This document shows, one piece after another, positions 52,988 to 63,423 of a stretch of 64,000 bases of DNA. The position numbers and the translations under genes are program-made. The notes under the pieces were generated by a model. The model was not told where the DNA came from. It saw only the letters and a program-made list of their open reading frames with translations, and searched no databases. The DNA comes from Melieria omissa (Eukaryota; Arthropoda; Insecta; Diptera; Ulidiidae), in assembly GCA_963971225.1 (NCBI GenBank), contig OZ020267.1, forward strand, positions 92,431,648 to 92,495,647, given 5' to 3'. Within the stretch, counting starts at the first letter, position 1; every line of letters starts with the position of its first letter.

Positions 52988-53136
52988 TAGACACGAGCTT
53001 TTTGTCAAATTCAAAAATCTCTCGAAATGGTGGACATTTTTGAAAAAAAAAAAGTTATTTTCCCCCCTTTTTTCAAATGTTTATTGCCTGTTATAATAAA
53101 AAAAACAATATTTTGTCAAAAGCTCGTGTCTAATCA
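52988..53136. repeat. Short inverted repeat, possible MITE
   Basis: TAGACACGAGCTTTTTGTCA (52988) and its inverse TTGTCAAAAGCTCGTGTCTA (ends about 53134) flank 110 bp of AT-rich sequence. No clear TSD. Confidence 0.55.
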
Positions 53137-53408
53137 TAGCGACATGTTTTCCGAGCAAGTAAAAAATAAATCGGATCGATGCGAGTAAAACTTTTCTTAA
53201 AATCGTGCTAGAAAAATACTACATTCGGGAAAACGCGTTTAAAGTTCACAGGGAGCGAACACCGTGAGTGAGCGTGCTCAATGGTCTACAGCTCAATAAC
53301 CGTGAGTTTACCCAAATCCTTTGGAAATAACATTCCTCACGTCTTCCAAATGAAAATTATGTAAAAAAAGACGATTTTTTAAAACTTTGTACCTAGACGA
53401 CCCTTTAA

Positions 53409-54836
53409 CCCACTAGCAGGCCAATTTTTTTTTTTCGCTGAAAAAATTATCTACGGGCTAATTTTGGATCAGAAAAGTCGAAAATTAAGTTATTTTTTCT
53501 AATTGATGAGTAGTTTAGCTTCCAGATGAGATAAAAGGTACCCCGCCTGTAGGCGAACCTGCCGGCTTAGGAGTGAAAAAATTAAATACAATATCGTTGA
53601 TTTCAATTTGGTTTATTGTAATACAACGAAAAGGTGTAAAGAGAAAAGTCATTTATTATTATCAACATTATTTTTATTTTTGGTAATAAAAGCGTAAGTC
53701 AAGTTTACATTTCGTGCAAATTACTTGGGTTTCCGATTTGCACCCAGGATTTTTGCACATTCGCTTACCCTTACGATCCAAAAAAATCGGGTAAATAGTT
53801 ATATCCGTCAAAGCGTACAACCGAAGGGCGTAAGCAAGTCCTCTTTGGTGGCGGTGACCGGGCGTTTGAAATATTTTTGGACGGCCTACCTGATGGTTTA
53901 CGTTGTTTTTGCAGTTTTTAACAAAGGACGCTACTTCCCTGCGAAATTTAGGAAGTTCGAACATGGTCGCCCCATGAATACGTCGATGCAGTAAAAAACC
54001 ACCATCAGGTGCCTTCTTCTTGGGATGGCAATAGTGATCGAGGCCTTTTTGCCGGTTTAGTTATCAAATATCGAATTTTTGAAGGCGTGTGGTTTTTCAG
54101 GCACAGTTGGTTGTAATGGCTGATGAATGACTGATGGTGAAGTAGCTACTGAAGATATATTACTTAGGTTACTGATATTCAAACCTTTGTGTACCACATT
54201 ACAGATACATCACACTACATTGATCAATCTCATATTCAATATTTGCGCCCTATCATCGTTATCATCATCTCTAAAATCCCCATTTGACTCTTCATCAGAC
54301 TCGAGGTCAGAATGCATGCCTTCCATGAATTCCACAATTTCTCCATCAGATAAATTTGGCAGTTTATTACTTCCTCGTCGCGACATATCTAAACAAATGA
54401 AATGCCAATATGAGCAACAAAGATCGTAAAATGATACGTTGCCCGGCAGGTCCGCCTGTAGGCGGGCAATGATTAAAAGGATTTTTTGTAACCTTTGACT
54501 TTTCTAACACTTTCGTTAAAAACGCCTTTGGATTAAGAACACTTTTATATACTTACTAGTAATTTTCTGAGCTTTATCAAAAATCTCTAAATATTTTAAA
54601 TTAATTTTTGAAAATCACATTTCACAAATTAGTTTTACGCCTGTTCGGCACCAATTTCAGGCTTTAAATGAAATGGTGCCGAAAATATGACCACAACGAT
54701 AAAAAAATATTCCCTGTGCATGCATTGGACAGTTTCTCAAAGCCTTCTTGGCGATTTAAAACAAAAATGGGTTTGCTTGGAATTTTAAAGCTAAAAGATT
54801 ACACCCCGCCTACAGGCGGACTAGCCTGCTAGAGGG
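53409..54836 (-). mobile_element. piggyBac-like element, internally deleted
   Basis: Flanked by TTAA (53405-53408, 54837-54840) with ends CCCACTAGCAGGC and CCCTCTAGCAGGC. On the minus strand an acidic N-terminus (from about 54386: MSRRGSNKLPNLSDGEIVEF) is followed by a damaged middle and a C-terminal Cys-rich domain (CKNPGCKSETQVICTKCKLD, 53690-53770), the usual end of piggyBac transposases. The DDD core is mostly missing. Subterminal palindromes CCGCCTGTAGGCG occur at both sides. Confidence 0.85.
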
Positions 54837-54920
54837 TTAACAACAGAGCTACCTTCCCTTCAAACTTTTCGTAATTTTCCCAGGTAGCATCAGTGTGATG
54901 TGATTTATTTTTATTTGTTA

Positions 54921-55741
54921 TAACGGGTGATTTTTAAAGAGCCTTCGGATTGGGAAAAAAAACATAAAATTTAGATAAATGTATGAAATCTTTATTTGAG
55001 TCGATAGGACGATCATATCAGGGATGAGCAACACGCGGCCCGCCAAGCATTTCTAAAATTAAATTAATTTTATCGATTTTGCTCTAATGTTTATTATAAA
55101 TAAAGTTTTGTAAATTATTAATAAGTGTTACTTTATGTGCGGCCCGCCAAAAAATTTTACAATTTAAATTGATTAAAAAGGTTGCTCAGATGATTATTAT
55201 TATTAAATTAATTATTAAAATTATTCTCCAACATATCGGCCGGTATCTCACGAATTCTCCTATATTGACTTCCATTGCGTTAACCGTTGCGGGCTTGTCG
55301 CTATAGACATGAGCTTTAACATAGCCCCACAAAAAATAGTCTAAAGGCGTTAAATCGCAAAAATTTTCCACGTAGTGGAGTAACAGAGGCCCAATTGCTG
55401 CGAACGGAGCCGAATCGATAATTCACGGTCATCAACCACACTGGCGGATACAACTGCGGTATTTTCCCCTGTCCACACTCGACGTATGCGTGTTGGTGGT
55501 TTAATGTCCAATAATTTAAATTTGGTGCGAAATTTAGTCACAAGATTCCGAATAGCCGCCTCAGAAGGTCGCCCAAACTGACCATAAAATGGAAGAAGCG
55601 CACGATGCACTTTCTTAACCGAGCATGAATGTTGATAATAAAATTCAATAATCTGCAAGCGTTGTTCTTTTGTAAGTCGATTCATGGTTAAATTATAGAC
55701 CAAACTGAGCACGTTTGACAGTAACATGTTACACGAAAACA
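54921..55741 (-). mobile_element. Mariner-type element with the catalytic core deleted
   Basis: Left terminus ACGGGTGATTTTTAAAGAGC after TA; the right terminus is not found. Minus strand 55727-55365 encodes the N-terminal HTH part (MNRLTKEQRLQIIEFYYQHS, LRSQQLGLCYSTTWKI). It is fused out of frame at about 55363 to the C-terminal CDLTPLDYFLWGYVKAHVYS. The whole DDE catalytic middle is missing. A hAT-like insertion sits in its 3' part. Confidence 0.82.
55019..55192. mobile_element. Possible hAT MITE in the mariner remnant
   Basis: Starts CAGGGATGAGCAACACGCGG and carries GCGGCCCGCCAA twice; the right end GGTTGCTCAGATG is a weak inverse. The flanks GATCATAT and ATTATTAT match only partly, so the boundary is approximate. 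Confidence 0.5.
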
Positions 55742-56198
55742 GCTAAGCTGCCAAAAACAGTATTACCAAAAAGAAGTATTTATATATTTGTATGAGCATA
55801 TTTAAGAGATAATTTCAAGGAATGCGTAAACCAGGGACAAAAACTATTTGGGGCATGACAAGTGCGTATGGAAACATCAATGTCAAATCACAGATCTTAC
55901 GGGTAAAAAAAACTTAGCTTTTCATTAACAGAACTAAACCGTGAAGAGTAAAATACAACTTTTCTGGTTTCAGCAGAGATACTTTCATGTATATATATAT
56001 GTTGTCATCTGAGTTGATTCCATCGTGTCTCAGGTTCAAACAAATGTTCACATAAACAAAGAACTTCTTTTATAAGTGCTTAACGCAATTTTAATATTTT
56101 TTCGAATCTCTTGTTTCTTTTTTTTTCTATAAAACTAAACCGTGTTATTGCTAACGAAATCGAGTGCGAATGACGCAAGATGTCCGCACGGCTGAACC
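55742..56198. other. Convergent intergenic spacer
   Basis: Downstream of GTF3C5. Holds no recognised gene; the GTF3C5 polyadenylation site should lie here. Confidence 0.4.
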
Positions 56199-58025
56199 TT
56201 AGGGCAGAAAATCATTTGTATTGAATTCTTCATCTCCAGAGTAGTCTTCTGCTTCGTCACAGATGTCGTCCTTAAGAAATAAAGCTACTATATTCGAGCA
56301 ACGCCGTCTCAGCATCTTCTCAACATACCCCATTACCCACGGAGTCCAACTCGGCATGTATCTGCTCCTTGCGGTAGTGACTGCGCAACAGTTCCTTTAT
56401 GGCGTTACTAACGACTAGGCGTACCTGTGCGTCGAAACCGAGCGGTAGCCAACCAGTTCGCTCGTTGCACATGGCACCGGTGAGGGGCGAGGGGATTTTT
56501 TCGAGCATCTCCTGAATCTTGGGCATAAGTATGTCACAGTACTGCAGGTAACAAAATTAAAACAATCAGGAAGTCGTATGAGATTTTTGGTGACTTACCC
56601 GCAATATGCACTGTCTGGAGCGCGGCAGCTTGTTCTCTACCAAATATGGATAGTTCACGTCCTGCACCAGTTCATGTACTTCGTAGGGATTTTCGTTCAT
56701 TTTCTTTATCCGATTCTTTCTGTTGGCTACCTAAGGGAACGATCTGGGTGAATGCATGTACGTATGTATGTCATGGTGACCACAATTTATGCGAGCCGAA
56801 CGACTTTGTGTATTGCTTACGAATTCCGCCATGCCAGAGCGAAAGCGCAGCCGGAAGTCGAAGGTCTGATAGTAGCGACTCTTGAAGTCTTTTCGCGGAT
56901 CGTAGCCGTAGCGCACATAGAGCGTCCGCCACGGGCCCGTTGAGAAGTAGTAGGCTAATGAGGGGGTAATACACTTGAGCTTCTCATTCGAAACACCAGA
57001 CTCGTACAGCAACGCAATGCGCGTCCATATTGGGCACTCTTCAAAGAGCTGAAATGAGACGAATTGACAGATGTTGCTACGAATATTTCAGCATTGCAGT
57101 ATTAAATGTCTACCTACCCGTTTCACTTTCTCTAACTGCTCATCCGACACGTATTTCACTCGCATGCGCTTCACTATTTGAGAATCCGGGTGGACCGGGA
57201 ACGGATCTGTCATGCTGAATGCCACAACATCACGGCTGTCGTAGCTAGTTTTCTGCAGCACGCCCAAGACATCATGTTGACCATCTTCATGTGCATCCCC
57301 GCGAAAAACTCCCGTGTGCACTGTGTCGGTGCGGGCGAAGACTTGCGGCACACACATTAGAGGCATATATGCGCGTCTGCCAAAAGAGATCATGTTCGGC
57401 CGTTACTTCAGCTCTATTATAACCTATACACATGAAGCTAACGTAAAATACTCAGTATCTGTAACTGACTGCGGCATCAGATTACTGAACTTGAACGATA
57501 AAGCTGCGCTTTGGCCAGCCTCTTTATGCAGCGGCAGGAACTGGAAATCACAAAGACCTGCGGATCGAAAATTGTTCTGAAAGGCTTAACGTCCACTTTG
57601 TTATGGTTTGCATTTATTACTGCCGAATGTAAAGACTCTTTTGCAGTAGCCGAGAATGCGCGTCTGGTATTTTGGAGACTTGTTGGGATACTTCTTTGAG
57701 CGGCGCACTGTTATTGACAGCAGCAGACCGACACAAGGCAAACTTTCTCCATATGTGGCTTTGTTGAAAGGGTTAATAGGATGATAGCGAAGTCCCAACC
57801 GCTTTTGCTCCCCACCAAGCACCTGTGGATCAACATAAGGTTCGAATAAAAGTCCGCGGCACTAAGACAGTATTTAACCTGTGATATATTCGTAATACCG
57901 CCGAGTGTGTCAACCATTCGATTAGTATTCACAACCTTTCCGGGATACTCGATTACTTCGAGTTCGCGTCGAGAGGAGAAATTGAGTTGAACCGACATAT
58001 TAGCACCAGTAAAGTCGAAATTCAT
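56199..58025 (-). CDS. l(2)37Cd: TFIIIC subunit GTF3C5 homologue, eight exons
   Basis: Subunit of transcription factor IIIC, which binds the A box of tRNA genes and recruits TFIIIB for RNA polymerase III. Exons (minus): 58025-57879, 57822-57621, 57557-57443, 57376-57118, 57048-56821, 56730-56599, 56541-56329, 56270-56199. All introns are GT-AG and 56-90 nt; phases fit and give 455 residues. Matches to human GTF3C5: N-terminal ELEVIEYPGKVVNTNRMVDT followed by LGG, then DFQFLPLHKEAG. The conserved C-terminal block is AYYFSTGPWRTLYVRYGYDP, RKDFKSRYYQTFDFRLR. An acidic tail (DDICDEAEDYSGDEEF) ends it, as in the human protein. The frame is intact. The family is firm; the Drosophila symbol is from memory. 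Confidence 0.94.
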
Positions 58026-58154
58026 CCCCTCAAAATCATTTGATGAGTTTAAGTTACTCGATATTGTGAATTATTTGTCCAATTCGTAGTGAATATAAAA
58101 CCATCCACAAGGAAGATAATAATTTGTAATAACAAATATTCTGGGCAGTCTTAA

Positions 58155-58939
58155 GGTCTAACTCCATGAAGCGCGTTTCAGGCGTTCAGGATTTGTCGTG
58201 TTATGGCTTTTCTCGCGTTATTCGCGTGGCAAAGTTGTATGCTCCATAACACGCGGTTCACGCGTCAGCTTCTTCTTACGCCAGCTGATGCTAATTTTTA
58301 GTTAGCAAACTGCTGATTGATTTCGTTGTGAATTGAGAAAAACAACGAAGTGAAATTGCTATACGACGTTATAGACTTTATAGAATATACTGATTTCATT
58401 TTAAACACAATAAATGCATATCGAGCATTGGAAAAAATAAAAAAAAAAGATTTAGTTGAATTTAATTTGTAGCAATTTATTTCACAGGGATGAGCAAAAT
58501 TCGATCGACAACGAATAAGCTATCGAATTTCCAATACAGCGAAAACTAAGTTTCGTCTGTCAAAGAATTATGCTAAGTTTTAGGAATTTCTTCACATTTT
58601 ATGTTTAAATGTTGGCTTTCAAATGTTTCTTAAATGTATTTAATAGCTTTCGTGTAAAATAAATGCATTCGACTTTTGCGATAACACAAGTTTGTTATCG
58701 GCATTACCATTAAACCACATATTTATGACATCTTTAGGAGCTCTGTCAGCTGTTTGACGTCGTTAAGCGCGAACAGCGAGAGAAAGTTGAAAATAGTTCA
58801 ACTTTTGACGCGTTTCGGGCGTATCGACGTCAAGTGATGGAGTTTGCTTCATACAAATACACTGATTCTACTTTTTCTCGAAACGCGGTAATCAAGAAAA
58901 ACGACGATACGCTTGAACCGCGCTTTATGTAGTTTGGGC
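58155..58939 (+). mobile_element. Long-TIR DNA element, single copy (unit 3)
   Basis: About 785 bp with ends GGTCTAACTCCATGAAGCGC and (inverse) GCCCAAACTACATAAAGCGC. Homologous over its length to the inverted pair at 7390-9227 and, unlike them, keeping both outer ends. It starts 130 bp before the GTF3C5 start codon, so it may lie in that gene's promoter. No coding capacity seen. Confidence 0.78.
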
Positions 58940-59093
58940 TTTATTTCTTTGAGTTTGGATGTATCAAGATTAGAATCGATACTGTACCATATCGATAGCT
59001 TTAATATTTGACGCCGATATATTTTATTCGATTCTATTAACACAATGACACACAAATAGAAGGTAGAACCGCTGTCAAACTTTTAGACACTAA

Positions 59094-60336
59094 GGGCCAA
59101 TTTTTCAGTGCGAGTTTAAACCCAGTTCAAACGTAGTTTGCGTGAACTTGGTTTAGATTTGAACTAAGTTTAAACGACAAAGCAGTTTTTCAGTGCTAGT
59201 TTAACTGGAGCAAATATTTGTCATTTGAGTATGGCAATACTGGCAACATTTTTATCTAGCTAATAATTTTCCTTTGTTTTGATTCATTCGTAAATAAATT
59301 CTTTGCGCTAAAATAATGTACACCTAAGTCTGTTTTTACACGGTAGATTGGTTCCAGAAGAAGCCGTGTAAAAAAAAACCGTGTAAAAAAAGACATTGAT
59401 CGTATACAAAAATGGGTGATTTGTTCCTAATCTCTAAAACCTATTAAAATTTCTTTACCAAACACGTCTTATTGCATTGACAGTTCACAAAATATTAACA
59501 CGTTTCAATTGCTCTGACCAGTAAATTTTATTGTATGCACATAAAGGGAATTCCCCTAAATTAGTGCTATTCACATTTGCTTTGACCAGCAAAAATTGCT
59601 TGTACGCGCTAAAAGGGAATTCACTTAAATCTTTAAGCTAGTGTTCGCAAACTATCGATAGCACTATCGATGGTTTCAGACTTTTTTCTTTCATAAATAC
59701 TTTTTTGTGATATGAACATACTTCTCAAAAATTAAATTTGACAACAAAAATTTAAGTACATAAAATTTCAAATCGTGCTAAATGGAATAAAATCGTGTGA
59801 AAAAATTAAAAATATTCAATTTTCAAACCGTGTTATATCAAAACCGTGTAAAAAAAGACCGTGTAAAAACAGACTTAGGTGTATTTAATTAAAAAATTCA
59901 AAATAAGCAAACGGAGTCCACATTTTTCGTCTCGCAAAATTGAATGTCTTCTTGCACTTTTGAAAAACAATAAACAAGTGCTCGAGTGTAAGAAGGCAGA
60001 CCGCGTAAGTGCCGAGGAAAAACATACCGAATAGAAAGAAATTGAGGACGATTTCGATTCAAAATTTGTTGATAAGTTCCGGTGCGCGAAAACTTTGCAC
60101 ACAAAGTGTAAAAATCTAAAAAAAGTGCAAAAAAAGAATTTCGCTCCCGACAAGCAAGAGTTGACCAATACAAAAAATAAATGAACTGTCAGAAGCTGTT
60201 GACAGTTTAAACTTAGTTTAACCGTGCAAGGTTGGGCGTTTAAACTGAGTTTAAACTTCAGTCAAGTTTGACTGAAAAATTAGATTTTGCGTTTAAACTA
60301 AGTTTAAACTAGAAACTGAGTTAAACTCGCACTGAA
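59094..60336 (+). mobile_element. PIF/Harbinger-like element with Myb/SANT-like exon
   Basis: Begins TAA|GGGCCAATTTTTCAGTGCGA and ends in the inverse CTCGCACTGAA, where the right terminus seems trimmed. Many GTTTAAAC motifs stand near both ends. A plus-strand frame at about 59880-60175 encodes RSPHFSSRKIECLLALLKNN..KKADRVSAEEK, the pattern of a Myb/SANT-like DNA-binding domain, with one TAG inside. A 561-bp element is nested at 59321. Confidence 0.65.
59321..59881. mobile_element. TA-flanked TIR element nested in the Harbinger-like element
   Basis: 561 bp, ends CACCTAAGTCTGTTTTTACA and its inverse TGTAAAAACAGACTTAGGTG, TSD TA. The motif ACCGTGTAAAAA is repeated several times near both ends. 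Probably a Tc1/mariner-type MITE; no ORF. Confidence 0.75.
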
Positions 60337-61101
60337 CGTATTTCGTATTTGTCAAAAGCTTGAGTCGTGATACCATTTCGTTGTAATACTAAATTGACGA
60401 TATTTAAGGTTCTAAAAATATTAAGATTTTTTTTTTTAAATAAACACGGAATAGACCTTTCACTGTGACTGACATTTTGGGCGAAAGTATGAAAGCAAAG
60501 CGGATGTGTGTCACCAAATACCGGCTAAATACTATGTGGGCAACCTAGTATTTAGCTAGTAAAAATACTATGTTCGGCTACCTAGTATTTATGTAGTATT
60601 TCGCGAAACACACATTCGAACTTACTGAACACAGCTAAAAATCTGATTTTGACATGCAGGAAAAATTGAAAAGAGGAATTTGATGGAAAATGAAAAAAAA
60701 GAAAAACATGTTGTCTGTTTATTCTTTTAACAAATACAAGCACTCTATATTGGTTGCTCTTCTTCTATGCAGTAATTGCCAATCTTAGACATTGCTTCCT
60801 TTTTTGATGTACGAAACGAAGTTTTGCGTTGTTTGAAATTAATGCACTTAGAGATGTTCTCATTGTTTACATTTGTGAATTTTTTTATATTCAAACTGTC
60901 AAAAATTACTACAAATAATTTACTAAGTTATGTCTGTCACCGTACCTAGTAATTAGAATACTATAATAACTTTATCATGGTGTTGTTACTACATGTCTGT
61001 CACAGGTATTATATTCTTGTATCATGATTAACAAGATACTTTTTGAAATCGAGTAGTCGAACCCCAACATCTTATCGAAATTTTCCTTAAAAGAACCATA
61101 T
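60337..61101. other. No gene recognised; repeated CTAGTATTTA motif
   Basis: Contains several copies of (C)CTAGTATTTA and its inverse around 60525-60605 and 60950-60965, compatible with a worn inverted-repeat element. No coding region. Confidence 0.4.
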
Positions 61102-61617
61102 TATTACGAATGCTAGTTCTAGTGGGCTAGTACGTATCTCTGGATTGCGTAATTTGAAAATAAAAAAAAACTTTAATTATCCAAACGCAGTCAATGAAAA
61201 CCAACAATCACTTTATTTCACCAATTTCACACTTTACTGTCTTTACACTTAATTATTTGCTTAATTACTCCGTGTGGCACCTTCACTTGTCTTCACTTGG
61301 CTCGCTGCGCCGTACCCGGCTGCCTTTTATACCTGTCCGGTTATCGCGCAGAACGTTCTCGCACATTCCAGAGTGGACTACAGGCTTCCATGATGATTGT
61401 GAAGCCATCATTGCCAGGTTGGACTAAAAGTTTCCCTTACTATCGCAGCCATCATTGCCAGGTTGGGCTAAAAGTTTCCCGTATTATCGCGGCCATGTTT
61501 GGCAGGTTGGACCAAAAGTTTCCCGTATTATCGCGGCCATCACTGCCAGGTTGGACTATAACACGGCGCGTAGCGACAGGGTTGCGTTGCACAGCGACAG
61601 ACTGTCTTATCGTTACA
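61102..61617 (-). repeat. 3' LTR of Gypsy copy 3
   Basis: 516 bp; plus-strand left end TATTACG instead of TGTTACG. Contains three to four units of the GTTGGACTAAAAGTTTCCC-type minisatellite seen in copy 1. Confidence 0.85.
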
Positions 61618-61628
61618 CTGCCCACCAC

Positions 61629-62821
61629 TTAGTCATGTTCGTCCCGAACAATTGCCGAGGCTCCGCTGTGATAAGGCGCCAGGCGCTCCAAATGGACTAC
61701 CTTCAGCTTAGCGCTTCTATTGCTGCAACGTTGAATCCTGTATACCACGTCGTTAATCCTAGTCACGACTTCGTAAGGTCCTTCCCATGACGCTTGAAGT
61801 TTCGGAGACAACCCTTTCCTCCGCTGCGAGTTGTAGAGCATTACAAATCGCCTTCTTGGAACCCTGCTGAGTTGGCCCGTAGATCATATCTGGCTTTCAC
61901 CTTATCGCTGACCAATTTGGTGCGGCCGCTTATAAACTGGTGAATTTCCTCCAGTTCCGCCCGCTTATTGACCACGTAGTCCGTCTTAGCGCCTCTCGTG
62001 GTGCTGACGACCCCGAACTTCAAGTCAGCGGGTAACCGCAACTCTGTACTGAACACTGGTAGCACAACTGTACGAGCCGCTCAATGTCTGCAGCGCCTCG
62101 TTGGCCCTTTGTCTACGGCTCTTCAGCTTGCAATAGTACAGCATTTTGGTGTGCTCGTCACTGTATCTGACCGAATCCTCCAGACCGTCAACTTGTTTGT
62201 TCAGGGAATCATCAAGATCGTCAGCACGTTTGTTCAGGGAATCATCCAGGTCGTCGACTTATTTATCCAAGTGTTCCACTCGAGTTCCCAGGTGCTCCAC
62301 CTTCACATTTAGCTGTTTGGCGATTTCTTCCACTTTCTGCTCCCAGCGCGCAGAATTTTCCTGAAGCTTGTTTTCTCGTTTCATTCTCGTTGCCATTTGC
62401 GCCGACATTTCGAGATTTTCATTTTCCATTTTGGCTGCCATTTCACGGTTGGAAGTCTCGAACACGCCTTTAACATTTCGCAGACGTTTTCTGAAACATG
62501 CCTTTGACATTCTCGATTTTTGCAGAAGTTTCCTCAAACATGGCTTGCAACCATAAGCTGGCTCTTGTACATTGCTTGTGGTGGCGTAGCCGCTGCAGCC
62601 GTACTTTGCATCGACGCCGCACTCGCAGGCGATTCCTCCACTTTGGCCGACGCCTCTAGCTCCTGCGTTCCGAACTCGTGCGCAGCCCAATCGATGCCTC
62701 GTGATTCACACGCCTCTCACAAGCGCAGCTGCAACTCCACTTTACCGCCAGCAGTCGGCAAATTCCAGGCAGCCAGCTCCTTCTTCAGCTGGTCCACCTT
62801 CAGAAGCTCGAGTTTTACCAT
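61629..62821 (-). pseudogene. Gypsy copy 3 gag-integrase remnant
   Basis: Starts at 62821 with MVKLELLKVDQLKKELAAWN (SAP motif). The coil region keeps EMSAQMATRMKRENKLQENS in one frame, that is, without the frameshift shared by copies 1 and 2. Then capsid TYAADIERLVQLCY joins TELRLPADLKFGVVSTT and ASWEGPYEVVTRINDVVYRI of integrase. Several stops. Confidence 0.83.
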
Positions 62822-62901
62822 GTCTGGGTTTTTATAATTTTATTTATTTATTTATATATTTTTTTTATCTTCAGTCATACAATCCCACTTCTGACACCAA
62901 A

Positions 62902-63184
62902 TGTTACGAATGCTAGTTCTATTGGGCTAGTACGTATCTCTGAATTGCGTAATTTCAAAATAAAACAACTTTAATTATCCAAACGCAGTCAATGAAAACC
63001 AACAATCACTTTATTTCACCCATTTCACACTTTACTGTCTTTACACTTAACTATTTGCTTAATTACTCCGTGTGGCACCTTCACTTGTCTAAACCAAGAC
63101 TGACTCGCTGCGCCGTACCCGGCTGCCTTTTATACCTGTCCGGTTATCGCGCAGATCGTTCTCGCACATTCCGGAGTGGACTAC
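62902..63184 (-). repeat. 5' LTR of Gypsy copy 3, truncated
   Basis: Inner 283 bp of the LTR, from TGTTACGAATG to GAGTGGACTAC; the outer U3 part with the minisatellite is gone and unrelated sequence follows. Confidence 0.85.
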
Positions 63185-63423
63185 ACCACTGGTCGGCGAA
63201 GATTACTCATATGAGCAGTACGCTCAGCACACGCATTCTTACGCTCTTTCAATCAGTCGTTGTTCAGACAGCAACAAAGCAACACGTGTGGTGGCTGCGT
63301 TGATTTTTGTCTTGTGCACGCTGCAAGAAATTTTGTGTATGAAAAAAATAGATGCTTTTGTGGTTGTAGTTTTTGTGTGTATGCTTTTTTGTGTTGGCGA
63401 TTGGTTTCTTATTCGCTTTTCGG
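63185..63423. other. Spacer without recognised feature
   Basis: 239 bp of T/G-rich sequence between the truncated LTR and the LOA-like 3' end. Confidence 0.4.

Larger units (their letters stand above)
61102..63184 (-). mobile_element. Gypsy copy 3 (doubly deleted, minus strand)
   Basis: 3' LTR 61102-61617, integrase C-terminal part 61629-62060, gag 62060-62821, primer-binding site 62881-62899 and a 5' LTR truncated at 63184. All of protease, RT, RNase H and most of integrase is lost, with gag capsid sequence joined directly to integrase near 62060. A second deletion joins the coiled coil to the capsid near 62170. Deletion points differ from copy 1. Confidence 0.88.

Noticed and set aside
59875..60168. 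97-codon minus-strand ORF near the Harbinger-like element
   Set aside because: Serine/phenylalanine-rich antisense of the Myb/SANT-like plus-strand frame.
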